This document shows, piece by piece, positions 1 through 5,168 of a stretch of DNA of 6,030 nt (position 1 is its first letter; every line of letters starts with the position of its first letter). The DNA lies in NCBI GenBank assembly GCA_000715635.1, contig KL569195.1, positions 107,305-113,334 of the forward strand, read 5' to 3'. The notes under the pieces are model-generated. The model was not told the origin of the DNA. It searched no databases and was given only the letters and a program-made list of their open reading frames with translations. The position numbers and the translations under genes were made by a program. This DNA comes from Streptomyces violaceus. GTDB lineage: Bacteria; Actinomycetota; Actinomycetes; Streptomycetales; Streptomycetaceae.

Positions 1-2
1 CG

Positions 3-344
3 CCACCGCAGCAGCGCCAGCAGTCCGCCGGCGGCCGACGCGGCCGTAACGCCCCCACCAAGCTGGTCGTGACCGAGGGCACCCTCACCGGCACGACGGT
101 CGCGCTCCAGGGCCAGACCATCTCCCTGGGCCGGGCGCACGACTCGACGATCGTGCTGGACGACGACTACGCGTCCAGCCGTCATGCCAGGATCTACCCG
201 GACCGCGACGGCCAGTGGATCGTCGAGGACCTCGGCTCCACCAACGGCACGTACCTGGACCGGAACCGGCTGACGACTCCCACACCGATTGCGCTGGGCG
301 CGCCGATCCGCATCGGCAAGACCGTCATCGAGCTGCGGAAGTAG
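3..344 (+). CDS. fhaB: FHA-domain protein, FhaB-type (5' end missing)
   Basis: The reading frame is open from the left edge (first whole codon at base 3) to TAG at 342-344, so the gene starts outside the window; the GTG at base 69 is internal. The visible 113 residues begin with a Pro/Gln/Arg/Gly-rich linker (about residues 1-18), followed by a complete forkhead-associated domain to the C-terminus. Phosphothreonine-binding signatures are present: LGR at nt 126-134, SSRHA around nt 174-188, and the STNGTYL strand-loop with its Asn at nt 243. FHA domains bind phosphothreonine peptides. The neighbouring PP2C phosphatase, SEDS protein, PBP and PknB-type kinase identify this as the FhaB (FipA in mycobacteria) position, inferred to link kinase signalling to cell-wall or division proteins in the cytoplasm. 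The domain call is very sure. The fhaB assignment rests on synteny, because fhaA, which normally lies upstream, also encodes a C-terminal FHA domain. Confidence 0.93.
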   Translation, partial: PPQQRQQSAGGRRGRNAPTKLVVTEGTLTGTTVALQGQTISLGRAHDSTIVLDDDYASSRHARIYPDRDGQWIVEDLGSTNGTYLDRNRLTTPTPIALGAPIRIGKTVIELRK

Positions 345-360
345 TGCTACACCAATGAAT

Positions 361-414
361 GAGCGCGAGCGGAGCGAGCACGCAGTGGCGGGCCTCCCGG
401 GCCCCCGCGCGCTC
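361..414. repeat. Inverted repeat with GAGCG-type motif between fhaB and pstP
   Basis: The gap 345-482 contains GAGCGCG at 361-367 and its reverse complement CGCGCTC at 408-414, enclosing a second perfect inverted repeat GGGCC (390-394) / GGCCC (400-404) with a 5-base loop. The left arm is part of an iterated GAGCG/AGCGAGC string (361-379), which I recall as frequent in Streptomyces intergenic DNA. The RNA could fold into a strong GC hairpin. There is no U-run, so it is not a classical terminator; a processing, attenuation or stability role is inference only. I see no convincing promoter in the rest of the gap. Confidence 0.4.
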
Positions 415-420
415 CCGACC

Positions 421-485
421 GGAGGGTGGGCAGTGTGGCTCGACACGACCGGCTGTACCCGGAGCCGACAGGCGAGGTGCGCATG
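421..485 (+). promoter_or_regulatory. Two alternative translation-initiation sites for pstP
   Basis: GGAGG at 421-425 lies 9 bases before an in-frame GTG at 435 and directly abuts another GTG at 426. GAGG at 474-477 lies 5 bases before ATG 483. Both sites are plausible. ATG 483 is preferred because the protein then begins just before the PP2C fold, as in the mycobacterial homologue. Starting at GTG 435 would add 16 residues, ending in a PEPTGEVR stretch. Confidence 0.5.
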
Positions 486-2036
486 AGTCTGTCACTGCGC
501 TTCGCCGCCGGATCGCACAAGGGGATGATCCGGGAGGGCAACGAGGACTCCGGGTACGCCGGCCCGCGCCTGCTCGCCATCGCCGACGGCATGGGCGGCG
601 CCGCGGCCGGTGAGGTCGCCTCCTCCGAGGCCATCTCCACCATCGTCGCGCTCGACGACGACGTCCCCGGCTCCGACGTCCTCACCTCGCTCGGCACGGC
701 CGTACAGCGCGCCAACGACCAGCTGCGCTCCATGGTCGAGGAGGACCCCCAGCTGGAGGGCATGGGAACCACCCTGACCGCCCTGCTCTGGACGGGTCAG
801 CGGCTCGGCCTGGTGCACGTCGGCGACTCCCGCGCCTACCTCCTCCGGGACGGCGTGCTGACGCAGATCACACAGGACCACACCTGGGTGCAGCGCCTGG
901 TCGACGAGGGCCGCATCACCGAGGAAGAGGCGACGACCCACCCGCAGCGGTCCCTCCTGATGCGGGCGCTCGGCTCCGGCGACCACGTCGAGCCGGACCT
1001 GTCCATCCGCGAGGTCCGCGCCGGCGACCGCTACCTGATCTGCTCCGACGGCCTGTCCGGCGTGGTGTCCCACCAGACCCTGGAAGACACCCTCGCCAGC
1101 TACCAGGGCCCGCAGGAGACCGTCCAGAACCTGATCGAGCTGGCGCTGCGCGGCGGCGGCCCGGACAACATCACCGTGATCGTCGCCGACGTCCTCGACC
1201 TGGACACCGGCGACACCCTCGCGGGTCAGCTCTCCGACACCCCCGTCGTGGTCGGCGCAGTCGCCGAGAACCAGCACCAGCTGCACGACAACGGCATCAT
1301 GCAGACCCCCGCCGGCCGCGCCTCCGGCCTCGGCCGCCAGGGGCACGGGCACGGCGGCGGAGGCGAGTTCGGACCGCCCGGCTCCGGCGACACCACCGGC
1401 TACATCCCGGCGACCGGCCTGGACTACGGCGACGACGACTTCGTCAAGCCGCGGCGCAAGGGCCGCTGGCTGAAGAGATCCTTCTACGGCGCCCTCGCGC
1501 TGGCCGTCATCGGCGGCGGTCTGTACGGCGGCTGGCGCTGGACGCAGACGCAGTACTACGTCGGCACCCAGGACGAGCACGTCGCGCTGTACCGGGGCAT
1601 CAGCCAGGATCTGGCCTGGGTGTCGCTGTCGGAGGTCGAGAAGGACCACCCCGAGATCGAACTCAAGTACCTGCCGCCCTACCAGCAGAAACTGGTCGAG
1701 GCGACCATCGCCGAGGGCGGCCTGAAGAACGCCCAGTCGAAGATCCAGGAACTGTCGGTGCAGGCCTCCGCGTGCAAGAAGGAAGCGCAGCGGCGCGGCG
1801 CCGAGAGCCGGAACAACTCCAAGACCGGCGAAGGCGAGGCCGGGGGCACCACGGGAACCACTCCCGCCTCCTTCACGTCCAAGGCCACACCGACGCCGAA
1901 CCCGTCGAACCCGTCGGGCTCGCCGTCGGCGCCTGAGAAGTCCACGCCCCCGTCCACGACCGCACCTACTCCCAGCCCCGGCCCCAGCCTCTCGGAGGAA
2001 GAGCAGAAGGTCGTCTCGCTGTGCGGTAAGCAGTAG
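483..2036 (+). CDS. pstP: PP2C-type Ser/Thr protein phosphatase, membrane anchored (PstP)
   Basis: 517 residues from ATG 483. The PPM/PP2C domain spans about residues 5-237 with the expected metal-site motifs: NED at 20-22, DGMGG at 35-39, GDSR at 114-117, SDGL at 188-191 and GGGPDNIT at 224-231, giving Asp35, Asp115, Asp189 and Asp228 as metal ligands by homology. A Gly/His-rich, acidic linker (about 238-326) and a basic stretch (KPRRKGRWLKR) lead to one transmembrane helix at about 333-351. An extracytoplasmic segment follows, with a Ser/Thr/Pro-rich tail (about 443-505) and two cysteines, 431 and 514. This is the architecture of mycobacterial PstP, which removes phosphate from Thr/Ser of the PknA/PknB kinases and their substrates. 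It lies 26 bases upstream of rodA in the same frame, probably in one transcript with it. A start at GTG 435 or 426 is possible. Function is confident from motifs and context; the role of the outer domain is unknown. Confidence 0.95.
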   Translation: MSLSLRFAAGSHKGMIREGNEDSGYAGPRLLAIADGMGGAAAGEVASSEAISTIVALDDDVPGSDVLTSLGTAVQRANDQLRSMVEEDPQLEGMGTTLTALLWTGQRLGLVHVGDSRAYLLRDGVLTQITQDHTWVQRLVDEGRITEEEATTHPQRSLLMRALGSGDHVEPDLSIREVRAGDRYLICSDGLSGVVSHQTLEDTLASYQGPQETVQNLIELALRGGGPDNITVIVADVLDLDTGDTLAGQLSDTPVVVGAVAENQHQLHDNGIMQTPAGRASGLGRQGHGHGGGGEFGPPGSGDTTGYIPATGLDYGDDDFVKPRRKGRWLKRSFYGALALAVIGGGLYGGWRWTQTQYYVGTQDEHVALYRGISQDLAWVSLSEVEKDHPEIELKYLPPYQQKLVEATIAEGGLKNAQSKIQELSVQASACKKEAQRRGAESRNNSKTGEGEAGGTTGTTPASFTSKATPTPNPSNPSGSPSAPEKSTPPSTTAPTPSPGPSLSEEEQKVVSLCGKQ

Positions 2037-2063
2037 GCAAGCCGTGAGAGGCCCTGTCACACG

Positions 2064-3521
2064 ATGAGCAGTACGAATACGTCGAACTCGCCGACACACC
2101 ACACGTCCACGATCGGCGCGATCGGTGCGCCGAGCCGGCGCAACACCGAACTCGCGCTGCTGGCGTTCGCCGTCGTCATCCCGGTCTTCGCCTACCTCAA
2201 CGTCGGGCTGGCCATCAACGACGAGGTACCCGCCGGCCTGCTGAGCTACGGCCTGGGCCTCGGCCTGCTGGCCGGCGTGGGCCATCTCGTCGTACGGAAG
2301 TTCGCGCCCTACGCGGACCCGCTGATGCTGCCGCTGGCCACGCTGCTGAACGGCATCGGCCTGGTCGTCATCTGGCGGCTGGACCAGTCGAAGAAGCTGC
2401 AGGCGTCCCAGGCGTTCGTCGAGGCGGCTCCCCGCCAGCTGCTGTACTCCGCGATGGGCGTCGCCCTGCTGGTGGCCGTGCTGATCTTCCTCAAGGACCA
2501 CCGCGTCCTGCAGCGCTACACCTACATCTCCATGGCCGGAGCGCTGTTCCTGCTGGTCCTGCCGCTGGTGCCCGGCCTCGGCGCGGACGTCTACGGCGCC
2601 AAGATCTGGATCAAGATCCCCGGCCTCGGCACGCTCCAGCCCGGTGAGTTCGCGAAGATCGCCCTCGCGGTCTTCTTCGCCGGCTACCTCATGGTCAAGC
2701 GGGACGCCCTGGCCCTGGCCAGCCGCCGCTTCATGGGCCTGTACCTGCCGCGTGGCCGCGACCTGGGTCCGATCCTCGTCGTCTGGGTGATGTCGATCCT
2801 CATCCTGGTCTTCGAGACCGACCTCGGCACATCCCTGCTGTTCTTCGGGATGTTCGTCATCATGCTGTACGTCGCCACCGAGCGGACCAGCTGGATCGTC
2901 TTCGGTCTGCTGATGTCCGCGGTCGGCGCCGTCGGTGTGGCGAGCTTCGAACCGCACATCCAGACCCGTGTGCAGGCCTGGCTAGACCCACTGCACGAGT
3001 TCGAGCTCAGCCGGGCCGGCGTCCAGGACGGCATCGTCCACTCCGAGCAGGCCATGCAGGCTCTGTGGGCCTTCGGATCGGGCGGCACTCTCGGCACCGG
3101 ACTGGGGCAGGGCAACTCCGACCTCATCGGCTTCGCCGCCAACTCCGACTTCATCCTCGCCACCTTCGGCGAGGAGCTGGGCCTCGCCGGCGTCATGGCG
3201 ATCCTGCTGCTCTACGGCCTGATCATCGAGAGGGGCGTACGCACCTCGCTCGCGGCCCGCGACCCGTTCGGCAAGCTGTTGGCCATCGGCCTGTCCGGTG
3301 CCTTCGGCCTCCAGGTCTTCGTCGTGGCCGGCGGTGTGATGGGCCTCATCCCGCTGACCGGTATGACGCTGCCGTTCGTGGCCTACGGCGGATCCTCCGT
3401 GATCGCCAACTGGGCCCTGATCGGCATCCTTCTGCGCATCAGCGACACCGCACGCCGCCCGGCCCCCGCCCCGGCAAGCAACCCCGACGCCGAGATGACC
3501 CAGGTGGTCCGCCCGTCATGA
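2064..3521 (+). CDS. rodA: SEDS-family peptidoglycan glycosyltransferase, RodA/FtsW type
   Basis: 485-residue integral membrane protein with about twelve hydrophobic segments (first at about 28-48, last at about 438-460). SEDS hallmarks are GAKIWI followed by QPGEF (192-196), FETDLGTS from 250, SDFILATFGEELG ending at 373, and the family signature PLTGMTLPFVAYGGSS at 430-445. SEDS proteins polymerise lipid II into glycan strands at the outer membrane face, working with a class B PBP; the PBP gene overlaps this gene's stop. The start is bounded by the in-frame pstP stop (2034-2036), and ATG 2064 is the only start codon in the nine codons after it. The ribosome site is weak: GAGAGG at 2045-2050 is 13 bases away. 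The large loop after WLDP (306-309) is unusual (see findings). The C-terminus is a Pro/Ala-rich cytoplasmic tail. Synteny with mycobacterial rodA favours the elongation-type paralogue over division FtsW, but motifs alone do not separate them. Confidence 0.93.
   Translation: MSSTNTSNSPTHHTSTIGAIGAPSRRNTELALLAFAVVIPVFAYLNVGLAINDEVPAGLLSYGLGLGLLAGVGHLVVRKFAPYADPLMLPLATLLNGIGLVVIWRLDQSKKLQASQAFVEAAPRQLLYSAMGVALLVAVLIFLKDHRVLQRYTYISMAGALFLLVLPLVPGLGADVYGAKIWIKIPGLGTLQPGEFAKIALAVFFAGYLMVKRDALALASRRFMGLYLPRGRDLGPILVVWVMSILILVFETDLGTSLLFFGMFVIMLYVATERTSWIVFGLLMSAVGAVGVASFEPHIQTRVQAWLDPLHEFELSRAGVQDGIVHSEQAMQALWAFGSGGTLGTGLGQGNSDLIGFAANSDFILATFGEELGLAGVMAILLLYGLIIERGVRTSLAARDPFGKLLAIGLSGAFGLQVFVVAGGVMGLIPLTGMTLPFVAYGGSSVIANWALIGILLRISDTARRPAPAPASNPDAEMTQVVRPS
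3502..3521 (+). promoter_or_regulatory. rodA-pbpA ATGA overlap and internal ribosome site
   Basis: The pbpA ATG (3518-3520) overlaps the rodA TGA (3519-3521) by the classical ATGA arrangement. A purine-rich AGGTGG at 3502-3507, inside the last rodA codons, is 10 bases before the ATG. This implies translational coupling, consistent with near-stoichiometric synthesis of a SEDS protein and its partner PBP. Confidence 0.75.
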
Positions 3522-4996
3522 ACAAGCCCCTGCGCCGAATCGCGATCTTCTGCGGCCTGCTCGTGCTGGCCCTGCTGATCCGCGACAACTGGATCCAGTA
3601 CGTCCAGGCCGACGAGCTGCGGACCAACAAGAACAACCGCCGCGTAACCATCGAGCGCTATGCCTCCCCCCGCGGCAACATCATCGTCGACGGCAAGCCG
3701 ATCACCGGCTCCAAGGAAACCTCGGGCAGCGACTTCAAGTTCAAGCGCACCTACAAGGACGGCGCGATGTGGGCGCCGGTCACCGGCTACGCCTCGCAGG
3801 CCTTCGGTGCCACGCAGCTGGAGAATATCGAGGACGGCATCCTCACCGGCAACGACGACCGGCTGTTCTTCCGCAACACCCTCGACATGCTCACGGGGAA
3901 GAAGCAGGAGGGCGGCAACGTCGTCACGACGTTGAGCGGCGCCGCGCAGAAGGCCGCGTACGACGGTCTGAAGAAGCAGGGCGGCAAGGGAGCGGTGGTG
4001 GCTCTGGAGCCGTCCACCGGCAAGATCCTCGCGCTGTCCTCCTACCCGTCGTACGACCCGTCGTCGTTCGCCGGCAACTCCACGACCACGGACACCAAGG
4101 CCTGGCAGAAGCTGGAGAAGAAGAACAACCCCGACGACCCGACGCTCAACCGGGCGCTGCGCGAGACCTACCCGCCCGGTTCCACCTTCAAGGTGCTCAC
4201 CGCGGCCGCCGCACTGGAGGACGGGCTCTACACGGAGGCGGACCAGAAGACCACGACGCCGCTGCCGTGGACCATGCCGGGCACCACGACTCCGCTGAAG
4301 AACGAGGGGAACATCCCCTGCAAGAACGCGACCCTGCGGGTGGCGCTCCAGTACTCCTGCAACACCGTCTTCGGCAAGATCGGCTCCGACCTCGGCAACG
4401 AGAAGATGCTGGCGATGGCCAAGAAGTTCGGCTTCACCGAGGAGCAGTTCACCCCGGTCCGCGCCAACGCCTCGGTCTTCTCCGACGGCATGAACCCGTC
4501 GGAGACCGCGCTGTCGTCGATCGGCCAGTTCAACACCGCCTCGACCCCGCTCCAGATGGCCATGGTCGCCTCGGCCGTCGCCAACGACGGCAAGCTGATG
4601 AAGCCTTACATGGTCGACGAGCTCCAGTCGCCCGGCCTCGACCCGATCGAGAAGACCGAGCCCGAAGAGCTGAGCCAGCCGATGTCGCCGGAGAACGCCC
4701 AGATCCTCCAGTCGATGATGGAGACGGTCGTCGAAGAGGGCACTGGCTCGAACGCCAAGATCCAGGGCGTCAAGGTGGGCGGCAAGACCGGTACCGCCCA
4801 GCACGGTGTCGACAACAGCGAGAACCCCTACGCGTGGTTCATCTCGTACGCCAAGGACAACGACGGCGGCGCGCCGGTGGCGGTCGCTGTGGTGATCGAG
4901 GACGACAAGGCCGTCCGTGACGACATCTCCGGTGGCGGCCTCGCGGCGCCGATCGCGAGGAACGTGATGGAGGCGGTCATCAACAGCAAGAAGTGA
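3518..4996 (+). CDS. pbpA: Class B penicillin-binding protein, PbpA-type transpeptidase
   Basis: 492 residues from ATG 3518. A short basic cytoplasmic N-terminus (MNKPLRR) precedes one membrane anchor (about residues 8-21). A dimerisation/pedestal domain follows, with SPRGNI at 50-55. The penicillin-binding transpeptidase domain (about 150-490) has all three active-site motifs: STFK at 222-225 (nucleophile Ser222), SCN at 280-282 and KTGTA at 423-427. The serine number equals that of M. tuberculosis PBPA as I recall it, and the length is nearly identical. The enzyme cross-links peptidoglycan stem peptides on the outer membrane face and is the target of beta-lactams. No glycosyltransferase or PASTA domain is present, so polymerisation must come from a partner, most simply the overlapping SEDS gene. 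The frame stays open far upstream into rodA, but that extension is a GC-rich shadow: the TM anchor and ATGA overlap fix the start. Cys268 and Cys281 lie close to the SxN motif. Confidence 0.96.
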   Translation: MNKPLRRIAIFCGLLVLALLIRDNWIQYVQADELRTNKNNRRVTIERYASPRGNIIVDGKPITGSKETSGSDFKFKRTYKDGAMWAPVTGYASQAFGATQLENIEDGILTGNDDRLFFRNTLDMLTGKKQEGGNVVTTLSGAAQKAAYDGLKKQGGKGAVVALEPSTGKILALSSYPSYDPSSFAGNSTTTDTKAWQKLEKKNNPDDPTLNRALRETYPPGSTFKVLTAAAALEDGLYTEADQKTTTPLPWTMPGTTTPLKNEGNIPCKNATLRVALQYSCNTVFGKIGSDLGNEKMLAMAKKFGFTEEQFTPVRANASVFSDGMNPSETALSSIGQFNTASTPLQMAMVASAVANDGKLMKPYMVDELQSPGLDPIEKTEPEELSQPMSPENAQILQSMMETVVEEGTGSNAKIQGVKVGGKTGTAQHGVDNSENPYAWFISYAKDNDGGAPVAVAVVIEDDKAVRDDISGGGLAAPIARNVMEAVINSKK

Positions 4997-5012
4997 CCCC
5001 GCTCACGTCTGT

Positions 5013-5040
5013 TTCACATCGGTGCACGTTGCGATACCGG
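5013..5040 (+). promoter_or_regulatory. Weak candidate promoter upstream of pknB
   Basis: TTCACA at 5013-5018 matches five of six bases of the TTGACA -35 consensus. TACCGG at 5035-5040, after a 16-base spacer, starts like a TAnnnT -10 box but lacks the final T. It lies in the 169-base gap between pbpA and pknB, where a separate promoter would be expected. The match is poor at -10, so this is tentative. Confidence 0.22.
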
Positions 5041-5050
5041 TCCTGTATCG
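5032..5050. repeat. Perfect 6-bp inverted repeat CGATAC-N7-GTATCG
   Basis: CGATAC (5032-5037) and GTATCG (5045-5050) are exact reverse complements separated by seven bases, in the pbpA-pknB gap. The left arm overlaps the possible -10 region at 5035-5040. The geometry would suit a dimeric regulator's operator. As an RNA hairpin it is short and has no U-run, so a terminator is less likely. No regulator can be named. Confidence 0.4.
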
Positions 5051-5087
5051 GCTGACGGGCTTGGCCAGGTCACACAAAGCGAGCCGG

Positions 5088-5122
5088 GTACGGTAGGCCC
5101 GGACGGCAGCCTCCGACCGTAC
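5088..5122 (+). repeat. Inverted repeat in the pknB leader (possible 5' UTR hairpin)
   Basis: GTACGGT (5088-5094) pairs exactly with ACCGTAC (5116-5122). The stem can extend inward with AGGC (5095-5098) pairing GCCT (5109-5112), across a 3-base bulge, leaving a 10-base loop. It ends 43 bases before the kinase start. It could be a leader RNA structure or an operator; neither is established. TACGGT at 5089-5094 also resembles a -10 box, but I find no good -35 at the right spacing. Confidence 0.4.
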
Positions 5123-5154
5123 AAGCGTGCCGGTCGGGACCGACGGAGAGGGCT

Positions 5155-5168
5155 GGTAGGTAGCTATG
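5155..5168 (+). promoter_or_regulatory. pknB ribosome-binding site and bounded start
   Basis: GGTAGG at 5155-5160 is 5 bases before ATG 5166; a stronger purine run, GGAGAGGG at 5145-5152, is 13 bases away. An in-frame TAG at 5157-5159, followed by GTA and GCT, means no start codon is available upstream, so ATG 5166 is the first possible start. Confidence 0.65.

Noticed and set aside
492..2957. 821-codon open frame on the - strand across pstP and rodA
   Set aside because: It mirrors two well-supported + strand genes. Antisense frames in very GC-rich DNA are often stop-free, and its protein is low-complexity Gly/Arg/Val/Leu/Gln/Asp-rich with no recognisable domain.
3065..3517. Upstream in-frame extension of pbpA into rodA
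   Set aside because: The extension would be Arg/Pro/His-rich and out of frame with the well-conserved RodA C-terminal signature. The ATGA start followed directly by a signal anchor is far more likely.
3383..4804. 473-codon open frame on the - strand opposite pbpA
   Set aside because: It is a compositional shadow of pbpA, whose three active-site motifs are intact in the + frame; the antisense product has no recognisable fold.
3769..4920. 383-codon + strand frame inside pbpA
   Set aside because: It is an alternative frame of pbpA giving an Arg/Gly/His/Ala-rich product, typical of frame-shifted GC-rich coding DNA.
4993..5006. GTGA-N6-TCAC inverted repeat at the pbpA stop, as a terminator
   Set aside because: Only four base pairs and no U-run; not distinguishable from chance.
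5061..5094. TTGGCC ... TACGGT as a promoter before pknB
   Set aside because: The spacer is 22 bases, too long for a housekeeping sigma factor, and the -35 match is poor.
5131..5144. Short palindromic run CGGTCGGGACCGAC in the pknB leader
   Set aside because: The arms leave only a two-base loop, or a four-base stem, and such GC strings are common here.
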